From the NCBI GenBank assembly GCA_963277665.1, contig OY728121.1:1650050062-1650114061 (forward strand): a stretch of DNA of 64,000 nt, written 5' to 3'. Source of the stretch: Viscum album. Lineage: Eukaryota; Streptophyta; Magnoliopsida; Santalales; Viscaceae. Shown here in pieces: positions 11,052-23,570 of the stretch (the first letter of the stretch is position 1; every line of letters begins with the position of its first letter). The notes under the pieces were generated by a model that worked only from the letters and a program-made list of their open reading frames with translations, did not search any database and was not told the origin of the DNA. Position numbers and translations under genes: made by a program.

Positions 11052-14000
11052 ATAAAAATATGAAAATCCTTTCTAAAATAATGGGGAATTATTTAAACCA
11101 TTGAAAATAAAACATGGTTTATAATATATTCATGTATTAAGGGATTGATATTTGTATGAAATAACCCCTTACAACATGAGGTAGATTTAAATGAAAGAGG
11201 GGAGTTTGAGACCAAAACCCATATTGTTTTCAATAATTTTTTTATTAAAATCATATGATATAAGGAAAATTGAATAGAAAATTGAATATCATGAAATTAT
11301 ATTATATAAAATATTCTAATAATAGCATGCTGTATATTTAGAAATATGACACAATGGGTGAAAATTGTGATCAGAGACCCTTAACTTGGTACTGATACGT
11401 TGTATAACTGGTCCAAACATCTAGAGTATTTAAATTATGTTTATTAATTACTCACTCAATAAACATATTCATATCTATAACCATTTATATCCCTCATTAA
11501 TAATCATTCTATAATTATATATTAGTTATTTTTTCCAAATTCCGATGTAGAGTTTTTGTTACTTTAATGGTTTTTTTCGTTTTGTTGAAGACATGTTTGC
11601 ATTTATTATTCATGAAATTAAAATAATTAACAAAACGTTAAAGACATGTTATGTGTTGAATTATAATGATCATTTATATTTAAATTTACTTTCATTAGTG
11701 TTTCATTCTTTATCATATAAAATGAAATCTATAATAAGCATATTTAGGTTATTCTTAACCAAAAAAGGGGTTTTTATTATTTATCATGTTTAATGTTCAT
11801 ATATCCATTCCATAGACAACAAAAATAATAATGTAAAAATTCATATCAATTTATACCAGAAATTATTTTCTCACTATCACCTAGGATATAAATTCATAGC
11901 ATTGTTCTCGTAGGTGGTCATACCAATACAAACATGAATATAGCAACATTAATGGATTATTATGAAGTGATATAGTAGAAATATCCTTACACCAATTAAA
12001 TAATGAAGTGATTTAGTGTCTATTAGTGTGATTTATTATAATTATAAAATAAGTATAAGAATAATTAATTGATATTAAAGAATTCTATAATTTGAATAAA
12101 ATATTTTACTCTTAAAATGAATGTTTTGAACATTTTAGTCTACAATGATAATTGATTAATTATATCATTAATAAAAACTATAATTTTTTATTCCATGCCA
12201 CTAATGATTTCATAAAAATAAAATTAACTCCTTAAAATCATTTATGTAGCCATATTTAATGTTTGATTTTGAAAAACGATCTTCATCACTCATGGTGTTG
12301 ATAGTCCACACGTACGCATGAACGACAATTTCATTTTTATTAATGGATGTGATAGTTGAATAACTTATTATAATGCCCTCATGATAGAAAAATTAAATTA
12401 CATAAATGATAAACAAAAAATTATATTATAGATGCTATAAAAAATATTATTTTTATAATTAAGATAAAAAGCGTAGTATTTGATCTTACTCATGTTAGGG
12501 AGTAGATTTTTACCATTTAATTTTCTTATAAAGAAATGTATTATGTAAACTAGTGTTTTGGAAAAGAATTTGAATTTGGTATAGAGTTATTAAAAGATTA
12601 ATTTGGAATATTTTTAATAATAAATTATAAGGACTTTTGGGTCTTAAAGCGGTTGAAGTGTCACCTATTTATAAGGGAAGGCAAAGGTAGTTTTGGAAGT
12701 AACCATAAAATTTTGAATAACATAATGTTACTATTAAATGTTAAATTGATAAAAAAAAGTAAAATTAAAATTCGCAGTAGAGTTTGTTTGTGTTTTTATT
12801 CCCCTCATCCACTCACACTAGAGTTTACCTAGAGTGATTTTAGGGGTTTTCTTTTAACTAACTATGTTTTACCTTAATTTACTATTATCTGGGTTAATAA
12901 TTTTTAAAATTATTAATTAATATTAATTAAAAACAAACATTGGATAATTTATAGAACCTTAATATTATGATTTATAATTCATAAATCATTTTATGATATC
13001 ATTTTTTTGAGTATGAAATGATAAATTTGAAATAAGTGCACATAACACGTAATTTGTTTTTGGAAAAGTGCATTATTAAGTGTATGAATTTGTGTACCAG
13101 AAAATATTATCATAAATACATACTTCTAGGAAATAAATTTATTTACGAAAAATATTAATTTGTTTACGTCTTTAAAATTATGAAAATGTTCATTTTTACA
13201 TCCAATCAAATAATAAGGATGAAAAACTAAATACAGTTTTTATTAAAGTAATATTTTAATTAGTTCTAAAATATTGTTAATAGGATTTATATGTTCGAAT
13301 AATATTTTAAAATGACTAATTTTGTGGACTAAAAAAATATTGTATCTCTTAAATACTATTTTAATCTATTAAGATACTATTATATAATGATAAAATGCTA
13401 ATAATTATAATTTTTCCAAAAAAAAAGTATTTTTAATTAAAAAATAATTATTTTCCAAAAATATAAAATTTAATACTAAGAATGTTATGATTTTATAAAT
13501 TAAAAACATCTTCTAGATTTTTATTAGTTAGATTAAAATATTTATATTTTTTAAATTATAAAAAAAATAAAAAATATAATTAAAAAACATTTTTGAGAAA
13601 ATTGTGTTTTTAATAATTCAGTATTCTTAATATTATTTCACATCAATTGATAATTTTAAACATGTTAATATATTTGTTCAAATAAAGTAATATTTCAATA
13701 TTTTTCAATTATATCAATTATAATAATTTATACAATACCTTACAAAATTTTTCATTGAAGTAAATGTAATATTTTTTTAAAATAATTATACGTTTACAAA
13801 TACAATTAAAAATAATTATTTCTATCCTAAAATTTTATTTTAGTACTCTATGGATATTGAAATATTTAATTGAATTTTTATAAACATTATATAATATATT
13901 AATAGTAATATTTGAATTTATATGTGTTAAATACACTCACAGATATATATTCCAATATATTATTTTAATATCATATTATGTGTTGTATTATTTTAAATTT

Positions 14001-14762
14001 GCAGCATAACAATATATGACTTCAGTATACCTTTTGGATATTTGAGCAACAACTGTATTTTAAATGAACATATTTAGAAATACAACATTTTGTTCCTATA
14101 TATTTATATATAATCTTAGTAAATAATTCTTTCATTCTGATCTCACTTGTCAGGGTATAATTCTTATATAAGTTATAGATTTTTCTTATTATTGTCTCCT
14201 ATCATAATTTTTTTCTTCATAATAGATTTTTCTGGCCATTGGTAATCCTCAAGATTGAATATGATCTATAATATTTTATAGTTGTGATGATTTTATTCTG
14301 TTATATCTATTTTCCCCTATTGATGTATTCCCTTTTGATGGATATAGTTTTCCTATTGTGAGTAATAATCCATGGGGTTAAATACATAATTTTATGTGTT
14401 TTTTAGTAATTCTACACTTATGAATAAATAATGTGATGGTAGTTTTAAATACAATATTCTCTAAATTAATTTTTAATTAAATTCAATTCCATAAAAAAAT
14501 ATAACAAAATAGATCATTATTATAAACATATGGCTTATAAAAATATTAATATTAAAAAAATGTGTTTTTTCATTCTCCCCAATTAAATAAATTGAATCCT
14601 GAAAATTTTAATTCATATACAATAATTAAAATAGAAAAAGAATCAAAATTATTTATATGGATCAAAATATAATTTCATTATAGATATCATCCTCATAGAA
14701 ATGTGAAACATTTCGTATTTCTTAAAATAGACTTATCCCTAAAAATGAGTTTTCTCTAACTA
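11052..14762 (+). repeat. X1 long repeat, right part (probable end of the X 5' LTR)
   Basis: It continues the repeat interrupted by E1 and aligns with about 35,840-39,589. Shared landmarks include ATGAAATCTATAAT near 11,721 and 36,794; a CACATGAATGACAATTTCATT-type block near 12,319 and 37,366; TTTATAAG, a weak TATA-like site, at 12,668 and 37,717; and a CCCTATTGAT block near 14,317 and 39,332. There is no coding content. A tract of very low-complexity A/T sequence (12,900-14,000) corresponds to an equally A/T-rich tract at 37,900-39,050. Confidence 0.75.
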
Positions 14763-14764
14763 TA

Positions 14765-14776
14765 TGGTATAAGATT
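14765..14776 (+). promoter_or_regulatory. Degraded primer binding site of element X
   Basis: TGGTATAAGATT resembles TGGTATCAGAGC and lies where the X1/X2 similarity should end. If it is correct, X points rightwards and 14,763 starts its interior. Three mismatches make this tentative. Confidence 0.4.
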
Positions 14777-16009
14777 CCATCATTATTTTGTATCATGAAT
14801 AGATTATATAATTTCTTTCTGGAGGGTTTTTATTATTATCATTTCATTTATAAAATACCATAGGTTAACATGAAATGTGTTTTCCTTATTATATATAATT
14901 CTTTCACTAATTGGAGGGAACCCATCCATAATAATGTATCTTTTAAATTTATCTAAATGATGGATGATAAGATATATACCAGGAATATTACTATCAATAT
15001 CTAGTTGATATATAAAAATATTACCACAAGAATGTTATTTCCGTAATAAAATAATTTCTTTGGTGATTTAATGATCTAAGAAATAATCTTGGAGAGACTA
15101 GTGTTCGTAGAATCTAATTCCAACAAGATATGTATAACTCCATATTGGAGGGAATACGTACCATTAATACGAGTATCCAGTTAGTATGTAGTTAATGTAA
15201 TTGACTTTCATTATCCACTTAGACTAAAAGGATGGTATTACTCATTATCCTGGTTATTCCTTAGATCAAAGAATTACCTTGGATAATTTCAATGCTCCAC
15301 ACACACAGTACATTTAATTAGTAATGGCATCATAGGATAAACTCTATTTTGTTCTTTAATGTGAATGTAAATATTAATTTTTCTTTAACACACGGATTCT
15401 TGATGACCCCCTATTCCACAAGTAACTAATCGTACCATCCCCTTTAAGAAATTTCATTATTCGTTATTTGTATATTTTTAATACATAGGAAACTGATCAT
15501 TCATTCCTTTACAATATTTATCACTTGATCATTTATAAGACCCCATCCTTCTCATCTTTTGTGGCTTTAGGAATTCAAACATTTTAAAAATATTAATCAA
15601 ATTTCATGACAACTTGTTTCACATAATCATAAAGATTCTCACTCCCATTCCCACTACAATGGGTTGTTCATTGAGTTTTATATTCACATTACCCCTCAAA
15701 CCCATGGTTCCTTCTTGTTACATCCATTACAAATAAATGGTTTAATTAAGTGATGAAACATTAATAATATAGGGAAATTATCATAATAATATAATTTAAT
15801 CAATATTTAATCAACTTATTCTTTTACATTATCTATTTTTCCTATAGATTATTTAACCGAACCAATATAAATATTAATTTTTCCAAGGTTACATTATGTT
15901 GGGTTTTCTTATTATTAACTTCATAACCCCCATGTAATTATGAAATCAATGAAATGACTTGAAATTTTATAAATTAAATTCCCTTTGGGAACAAATTAAT
16001 TGACTATTA
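14777..16009 (+). other. Probable interior of element X, no coding motif seen
   Basis: This lies between the X1 end and element Y. No gag or pol motif was recognised. A degenerate tandem duplication of roughly 225-235 bases is present (14,830-15,300). The rest is AT-rich unique sequence within this window. Confidence 0.4.
14830..15300 (+). repeat. Degenerate tandem duplication of about 230 bases
   Basis: TATATAATTCTTTCACTAA + TTGGAGGGAA near 14,893-14,920 returns as TGTATAACTCCATA + TTGGAGGGAA near 15,130-15,153, followed by CCAT.AATA in both. AATTTCTTTGGTGATTTAAT near 15,052 resembles AATTACCTTGGATAATTTCA near 15,272. The unit edges are approximate. Confidence 0.5.
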
Positions 16010-18461
16010 TGTAATTATTTTTAGAACATACATATAATAATTTGGACATTTTGAATTGTTATATGGAATGGCATATTTTAAGGACCATTTGGCGTGATAA
16101 CCATTGAAAATATAGTCACTATATAGTGACACTTAAAATTATTATATTCAGGTCACTACTAGAGTATAATTGACACAAAAGGAAAAAGATATGACCATTA
16201 TCAGTAGTATCATACCCTTTGATGGCCATTTATAGTAGAATCCAATAAAGATTGAATTGTTGTTATTTTCCCTAAACTAATACATTTCAAATATTAGAAA
16301 ACTAAAGCATGAACAAAACCATTTATTGGAGAAGATCTATCACATTGAGATCACGACCCAAACCATGTTCACTGAACCACCCTAAGAAAATTTCACCATC
16401 CCACACATTACACATAGGTAATTCTAAGGTGTAATATATATATTTATATCTAGAGCCTAATAGTATGAATTTTTTTATTTCTAATAAAATAATAATTATA
16501 TTTATCTTACATTAATTTATAGTTATTACATAATAGGTTTGGTAAAAATTTGATTTTGATACAATGAAACAAATATTGTATTTTTTGGAAATATATAGTT
16601 TCAATAAAGACACATATTTGGAAGAATTAAATAACTATTAAAGAAATTATATTTAATAAAATATTATTATTGAATAATATATATTATATATAGATGATTA
16701 TATAATTTTATGAATTGAAATCTAGTTCTTATAAGGGTCAAAAATTATTTATTGTTAAAAAATAATTATTTTTCGATAAATGAAGTATTTTGATTTAAAA
16801 GTGTTAATTATCAAATTAGATGATTTATTTTGTTAAAATAAAAAATATTTTTAAAATAATAATGTTGAAATCATCAAAAAGATAATTTTTTAAAATGTTA
16901 TAAATATTTATTTTTTTGGTCCAAAATTAAACACTATATAAATATACGTTATGTATTTTCCCATCATAAAAGGAGAAAGATGATATAATAAATAGTATAA
17001 TTAGTTTACATGAACAAAATTATTTTCCACTTTAAAAATACGTTTTCTGATGTTATTTTATAAATTTTATAAACCCATAAGATAACCTCAATAAGGTATA
17101 TTTTATTTTATGTTTTTATAATTAATTCTTCCTTAACATGGAAAATTTAACATCACCTAGGATTTTATTTTTATAATTTTAGTGTTTTACCTTGTTAAAT
17201 AATTAAAAAAAATAAATTTGGAAGAAAATAGTTCAAAACCCAATATATTAATTGTGGTTTGGATTAATTTAACACATGGAAGAAAAAACCAATGTTTGGA
17301 AATTAATAAATAATTACTATCTCCTTCCCAATAAAAATCCAAAAAACTTCCCATTATTTGTCATTAAAAAATAATATATAATTATGTTAATATACCCTTT
17401 TCTATCTATAGACCTACCATTGTTTCACCAAGATCATATGAATATCCTCCCCAGATTTTAGAATCACCCCCTCCAAGTGAGGGATCTTCACAGTCTCCAC
17501 TTTATTCATGCACATTCATTAAATTGTGACATATTATATCCAATTGATCATGTTGGAATATTTCATTACATATATATATTCTAAAAATTATGTTATAAAT
17601 ATGAATATATACCCCTTTAGTGATGATTAAACCCTTCCAGGGATATTTATGTACCCCTGTTAGGCTGCCATGATTATCCTTTGATTTTCTAGGACAAACA
17701 TTTGTGTAGTGAATACTGATCCCCAATTCCACTAATGATATTCACCAAGATTTAAGTAATATTTATTGATTGGGGACATAAAATTATGCAACAAATAATC
17801 CTTAATCATTTAATTAAAGGAGATAAAATGTATCCTTATGAATTATGATCTATGGGGAACACTTATTCATATACATGAATGGTATTTGATGGGTGTGACT
17901 TGAATTATATTGAACTCGATGGAATTAGACAATGATTTTGTCTCATGAGACATTATGTATGGCTATAGTGAGTGATCCAAATATATATTAGTAATTTTTT
18001 CACAAAGTGATGTTATCTTGGATGTTACCCTTTACATATGGTTATCTCATGTTTTATTTTGTTTTCCCATTCCAATATTGCATTTTCTTTATCAAGTTTT
18101 ATCATGCCTCATTTGTCAAAATTATAATTATAACCCCTAATGTATCGCATTTATAATCCTATTGGCCTAGAATTTTTACGTTTATCATGTCATGCTTTGT
18201 TCATTCCCTTAATATGATTTATTTCTCACTATTTTCATCGGAATGTCCTCAACTTCTCAAATGTTGTTTTTGAAGATCAATGGAATATAAGAACATGTTA
18301 TGGAATTTTATATAGCATTGTTTTATTTATTTTCTAGGAGGTTTTGTTATATAACTAGTTAACTAAATACATTAGGAATCATGGTATTTTGGGGTTGTAT
18401 TAGGAGTATCTTTTTATAATAAATCATGAATTAATGTGAACTAAAAAAATTGGCTAAAATA
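16010..18461 (+). repeat. Y 5' LTR
   Basis: It matches 23,571-25,967. Paired landmarks include a GAGATCACGACCCAAACC-type block (16,348 and 23,902), a TATTATATTTATCTT-type block (16,490 and 24,046), a GATCATATTGGAATAT-type block (17,546 and 25,100) and a CATGTTTTATTTTG block (18,048 and 25,603). The TG start is chosen because similarity begins there in both copies with equal spacing to later landmarks. The end is set by the PBS. Confidence 0.85.
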
Positions 18462-18463
18462 GT

Positions 18464-18475
18464 TAGTATCATTAG
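18464..18475 (+). promoter_or_regulatory. Y primer binding site, degraded
   Basis: TAGTATCATTAG, preceded by ATAGT exactly as in E1 (ATAGTTGGTATCAGAGG). It resembles the initiator Met tRNA PBS and sits at the LTR end. Confidence 0.7.
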
Positions 18476-19127
18476 AATTTATTGTTAATTTTTGGTATTT
18501 TTATGGTAAAATGTAATTAAAATCCATATGGATAATAATAAAAATAGGGAGTACAATTTTTTATAAATAATAGATTGAGTGGTTTCCATAAAAGGAGAAC
18601 TATTTTTTAGACAATTCATTTGGATGTGGATGCGGAATAATTTTACCAATGGGTAACAACCCCAAAATGTCTCATTGATATGGACTCAATTGTCACATGT
18701 TCCATGACAAAGGACATTAAGGAAAATTGATTTTATACTATAAGGGTATATTATTTAGAAAATTCACATGATCTTTATAAACCATTATGAAGTGAAAAAA
18801 ATTCACATAATATTTTATATTAGAAAATATATCAAGGATAACATAGATTAGAACAAAAAAAATTCATATGTTATGGAATATATGTCATTTATGAGTAACC
18901 CCTTTAATGATCTTGGTTTTTCATTTTTCTGTTTAATGGTTTTAAAATACACATAATTAAGTTTCCAAATATTTTTTCCAATGTATTTAAATAGGATAAA
19001 CGAGGTCAACAACCAATGGGATGGGAATTATAATGAGATTCCCAATGAGATGAAGAACTCAATGGGAGCAGGATTTAGAGAGTTTAGGAAAATAAATTAA
19101 AAATTAACTCAAGTTTTTAAATAAAAC
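18476..19127 (+). other. Y leader and lost gag N-terminus
   Basis: There is no recognisable coding sequence. By position it should hold the untranslated leader and the start of gag. A G- and A-rich stretch near 19,000-19,090 may be the charged N-terminal part of gag, but nothing can be aligned by eye. Confidence 0.5.
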
Positions 19128-19391
19128 ATGAATTTGGAGGAATTCCATAGTCCCCCCAATAATGTGAATGTTTTTATTGAGACCTTTATCCAACAAATTC
19201 CTCGGAAATTTAGTCAATCTTCCTATCTGTTAATCATAAAATTGTCAATACACTCCATTTTAATGAACTTATATATCCTTAAATATTGTGAGAAAGAGAA
19301 GGTCGTGATTGATTTTTATCAAATGGATGGAGAAGATGATAAATTATATAAAATTGATAAAAAAAATCCTGAGGAGGAGTTGAATAAATGA
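19128..19391 (+). pseudogene. Y gag capsid remnant (open for 87 codons)
   Basis: An uninterrupted 87-codon frame contains YCEKEKVVIDFYQMDGEDDK. This fits the part of plant gypsy Gag where a Cys-rich turn is followed by 'KV.FA.YML.G.A..WW'; the two Trp are lost. Gag forms the cytoplasmic particle. The stretch after the stop, in shifted frames to about 19,560, keeps fragments such as KIFPSN that recall the KYFP segment of Gag. The lack of a full gag frame and the position between PBS and RT support a remnant. Confidence 0.6.
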
Positions 19392-20569
19392 AGAGGAAGG
19401 AATTATGTATTTTTTGTTCCAAAAATATTTCCCTCAAACCATCTAACATAAAATTATCAATTTTCCTTGGACTGAAGAAAAAATATGATGAATCTACTAT
19501 GTCTTATACAATTATCTTCACCAGAATTTCATGATACACCTAAAACATTCTTATTAACCCAAAATTGATGTTAAATACTTAATAATTGTGATAAATTAAT
19601 GTCAATGAAATCACTCCACCATTTTATACTAATACAACTATGAAGATCTTTTCACAAGTTCCCTCAAATTAAAAATATTGATTATTGAATATCAAAGTTC
19701 ACATGTAGATACGAAGTAGAGATTTGAAATTAATTTAGGAGGTACAATAGAGAAATATAAAGTTGGACGGAATGTACACATTAACAATTTTAAAAAGTCT
19801 CGGAAGAAACATCATAGAAATTTCTTGTAGGGGATGAGGAGATTATTTATGTACGGGAATGAAGGGAACCTAAATAATGATTTTTTAAGGGAAACCCCCT
19901 CCCATTTTATGGAATAAAAGAATGATATAATCCATGATCAACCTATTGTATTATTTTAAACATCAAGGATGAAGGAAACATTGGGAACCAAGTCACTAAT
20001 CCAATGGTTGTTAATGATAATCAATGATAACAAACACCATGGAATAGAGGGAAAGAGAGAGCATATTCCATTAAAACAACTATGGTGTATCGTAATACGA
20101 TTGTGGTGAAGGTACTCTATTTATTCCTACAATAATAGTGAACATGATTTTTTATTAACATTCTATTTTTTATTTGTATATTTTATTTTTAGTATAACTT
20201 TCAAAATGCCATTGTAAAACATGGAAGTAGATGTATATGTGAAAATGATAATTTTAGAAGTTATTAAAACCCATGTATACTAGTCCTACTCCTAAAAAAT
20301 TGATTTTATTAATTTATAAGATAAACATGGGATAAATCCTTTATAGGATTTCAATCTTAATCTTGGATTGGATCATAATTCCTCGTATAATGATGAAAGA
20401 AATTTCTGAGAGAAGGAAATAACCCTCAGTATCATATAGAGTCCTCTGAATTTATAGAAGTTAATGGAAGTGGATAAATATACATTAATATAATCATATA
20501 AAAAATGTATATTAATTCAATATGACTAGGTGTATCAGGCTAAAATAGTTGAGACTTGGGAAATGATCA
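19392..20569 (+). other. Y gag end and protease region, unrecognisable
   Basis: By position it should encode the nucleocapsid zinc knuckle and the aspartic protease. I could not find a CX2CX4HX4C or a DTG/DSG-type motif in any frame. Confidence 0.5.
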
Positions 20570-21225
20570 TCATTAAATACATTACCATTTTGAGGGATTT
20601 AAATGACGTGTTTCCTAAAAAATTTCCTCCTCCTCCTCTAAATAGAATGGTTGAGATCTAAATAAATATTATTTGTCAATATTTGACAATATCCAAGACC
20701 CAATATATAATGGATACTATTGAACATGAGAATATGAAGATGAAACTGTAGGGGAATCTATATAAATGGGGTATATTCCAATTTGTAACACCGTGTTGTG
20801 TACCAATCCTATTTGTTAATAATAACGACGTGTCAATAAATCTCTACATTGATTATCATGAGCTCAAAAAGATCATGATAAGGAAAACATATCCTCTATA
20901 AAGAATTTATGAATATGTCGTTGATCTTCGTAGAGAACAATACATATCAAATGGGGATATTCATTCAGAAAAATATATAGCAAAGGTGAATAAGGTGTAT
21001 ATCCCAAATACTTCTTTTTTATACAATGTATGGGAACTTCATGTTCATTGTGATGCCCTTCAGACTTAGTAATGCTCCAAAAATCTTTATGGACATGATG
21101 AATATTGTATTTTTGGATTAACTTTAATTTCTTATTTTAGTATTAATAAATGATATTCTAATCAACTCCAAATGAAAATTGGAACCTGAGGAGTATTTAA
21201 ATTCATTACAGGGGAATTTTAAAAT
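20570..21225 (+). pseudogene. Y pol: reverse transcriptase remnant
   Basis: Frames starting near 20,601 give FPKKFPPPPLNRMVEI, matching the 'DVFPEDLPGLPP.RE.EF' entry to gypsy RT. KWGIFQFVTPCCVPILFV and an IDYHELKK-like segment follow near 20,766-20,860. The catalytic FIDD box is represented by LVLINDILINS at 21,137-21,169, so the first catalytic Asp is Asn (codon 21,149-21,151, AAT). At least several frame changes and stops occur. The enzyme would copy element RNA into DNA in cytoplasmic particles; this copy is inactive. Confidence 0.92.
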
Positions 21226-21498
21226 GAATAGTTATTTCTAATGTATAGAAAGTGTGAATTATAGAGAGAGAAAGTAATATTACTAGAAAATGTTATCCCT
21301 AGTAATATAATTTCCAAATATATTTTAAAACTAGTCTCAATTATAGTATGATTGGGGAAAATATATGTATTGTAAATTGAAATGTTCATTATATTTTCTG
21401 GGTAATATCACTTATTTCTGAGAAAATTCTAAACATTTTCAGTCCCAAAAACCAAGATAACATGGAATAGTGTCATGTTTGTATAAAATAATAAATGA

Positions 21499-21518
21499 AT
21501 ATATATATATATATATAT
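21499..21518. repeat. AT dinucleotide microsatellite
   Basis: About ten AT units between the Y RT and RNase H regions. Confidence 0.9.
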
Positions 21519-21559
21519 TTTAATATGATTATAATAACAACACCTATATTCACATTACC

Positions 21560-21870
21560 CACTAGTGGGAAGAGATTTGTGATCTACAATGATTCATCCA
21601 AAAAGGGATTGGGCTGTGTACCCATAAAAGATGAAAAAGTGAAAACCTTTGTCTATGCCAATTAATAATCCTTGAGAATAACTATAAGAATCATGATATA
21701 AAAATGGATGTTCTGATATTTTGTTAATTATTTTTTGAAATTACCTCTATATGTAAATTTTTTTCATATATACATATCATAAAATCCTAAAGTACATATT
21801 CAAAAAAAAGTGTTTAATAAGTAACAACGAAGGTGGGAAGAGATGATAAAAGTATATAATTTCTTATTCC
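21560..21870 (+). pseudogene. Y pol: RNase H remnant
   Basis: GKRFVIYNDSSKKGLGCV near 21,567 corresponds to the 'F.VYTDAS..GLG.VL.Q' opening of gypsy RNase H. The first catalytic Asp of the D-A-S box is retained as N-D-S with a shift (YNDSS). KDEKVKTFVYAN follows. The region then decays, ending where a 'W.E....Y' segment is expected (GRW/RRW-like GGKR near 21,832). The enzyme normally removes the RNA strand during reverse transcription. Confidence 0.85.
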
Positions 21871-22139
21871 ATTACCATATTGGGATGTCGAACAATGGAG
21901 AATATGATCTACATAAAAAGGATGACACAACCCTATCAAAGATATAGACATAAATGGATATAATATTATTAGGTATGAAATGTATGGTTATGGGAATAAT
22001 AAAAGGATATTAATCTTAACTTACAAAGAAAACTGATTATCCATCCATTTTTGAGAGGCTCATGGAGGCCTATAATGGTTCCATGATGATATAGATAAAT
22101 ATATAGAATAATTTAGGGTTCATCATTAATAAAACTGGA

Positions 22140-22335
22140 TTTACAATTTTTGGAACCCGTATATGTGTCCCATGAAAACTAGATTTGAAAAGAAAAATTT
22201 TGGATGATAGACATAGGTTCTCCTTATCTATTCATCAAGTATGTTCCAAGCTTTATAGTTATTTGAAGTGTAAATTCAAGTGGGATAACTTGAATATAGA
22301 TATAGAGGACTTTATATCTCTATTTTTTATATACC
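22140..22335 (+). pseudogene. Y pol: integrase zinc-binding remnant
   Basis: HQVCSKLYSYLKCKFKW near 22,236 matches the 'HPG.TKMY.DL...YWW' segment of the HHCC domain. The preceding frame has a VCVPMKTRF-like piece matching 'LCVP....R...L.E.H'. The two Cys of the HHCC motif that should follow (C..C) are not visible. This domain shapes the integrase N-terminus and helps bind element ends. Confidence 0.85.
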
Positions 22336-22359
22336 GAACAGTTAATGAAGAATGATAGA

Positions 22360-23045
22360 AGTATATCGGTATGATTCAACCATTTCGTATACAAATGAGG
22401 AAATGCAAAAACAAAAAAATGAACTTCATTAGGATACCCCCAAATAGACCTATAGGCAGTAACCCCATATAGAGGGTACTCGATATACTTAAAATAATAG
22501 TGTTTTTCATATCCATCATGCAATATTTCTCTCTCAACTAAATCTCAAGGGTATATATAACATAAGTGGTAAGATTACTTGGATTCCAATAATCGATTGA
22601 ATCTGATCGAGATCCATGGTTTAACACTAGGTTTTGGAGAAGCCTTCGGTAAAAATTGTATATGTTATTGATCTTTAGTAATTATTAACATCTTTTGATG
22701 GATGGTCAATATAAAAGGACCATTCAAATAATGGAGGAAATAATAGAATCATCGTTAATGGATTTATAAGGGTGTTGGGATAAGTACCTTCCCCTAATAA
22801 AGTTTTCATATAACATATACTTCCATTAATGAATTCAAATGGATGTTTATCATGATCTTTAGGGAAAGATGATATGAACTACGATATTTTGGGATGTAGT
22901 TGCAGAGTATATGTTTATAGGACCTAATATTTTCCACATGGTGGTAGAGAAGGTTCAAACCATTCAGATTCGTATTAAATTGAGACAATGTCGATAGAAA
23001 ATCATTAAAAACAATCATTGATAAGACATAGAGTTTGAGGTCAGA
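22360..23045 (+). pseudogene. Y pol: integrase catalytic core remnant
   Basis: The order of segments is canonical: an IGMIQP-type lead-in, then MNFIRIPPN (usual MDF..GLP) at 22,419, SDRDPWFNTRFWRS at 22,601, and DGQYKRTIQIMEE at 22,701 (usual DGQSER..Q.LE). The first catalytic Asp is therefore Asn (AAC, 22,422-22,424) and the catalytic Glu of the 'ER' is Lys (AAA, 22,713-22,715). The middle Asp survives. A WDKYLPLIKFSYN-like stretch and a 'GPNIFHMVVEKVQ' stretch follow. Open frames on the opposite strand here are shadows of this domain. Confidence 0.92.
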
Positions 23046-23520
23046 GATAAAGTGTTCCTTCTTATATCACCAAGGAATAAAGTCATGTGGTTTTGGAAGA
23101 TGGGGGATAATTTTTCCATAAAATAATTTCCCCTTTCAAATCATTAGTCATAATAGAGTGGCTTCTTATCGACTATATATTTCTTATAACGTATCCCAAT
23201 TTCATGATATGTTCTATGTATCCCTCATGAGGAACTACATTATAGACCCCTCACATAAACTAAATCCATATTTGGTATCATGGGATAATGATATTCCATA
23301 CGATGTGCATCTGATGAAGATCATAGAGTATGGAGACAATGGTATACAAAACAATAAAACTCTCCTATAAAATGTGTTATTACGATATTAGAAGTTTGAT
23401 GAAGAAAATTGTGAACCAAAATAGGTGATGAAACATAAGTACCTGCATATATTTTTATGTATTAATTGAATATTTTGAGGATGAAAATTATGAACGAGGT
23501 AATACTATATCAATATAAAT
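23030..23520 (+). pseudogene. Y pol: integrase C-terminus and chromodomain-like tail
   Basis: DKVFLLISPRNKVMWF near 23,048 matches 'GD.VFLK.SP..GV.RF'. FHDMFYVSLMRNYIIDPSH near 23,200 matches 'VFHVSML.KY..DPSHVL' and lies in a 70-codon open stretch (23,158-23,370). Beyond the stop, YQKFDEENCEP-like and VMKHKYLHIF-like segments match the 'W..H...EATWE.E..M...YP..F' tail of Tekay-type chromodomains. A YFEDENYERG-like end occurs near 23,470-23,500. Chromodomain tails are thought to steer integration toward particular chromatin. Confidence 0.9.
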
Positions 23521-23570
23521 ATTTATAAATTAAAATAACTATTTGAAAGAATAAATGAACTTTAATGTGA

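Noticed and set aside
11593..11793. 66-codon open frame in X1
   Set aside because: AT-rich and low complexity; the X2 counterpart near 36,600-36,850 has no matching frame.
22320..22523. 67-codon minus-strand open frame
   Set aside because: It is antisense to the integrase core of Y, whose plus-strand signature (MNFIRIPPN) is recognisable.
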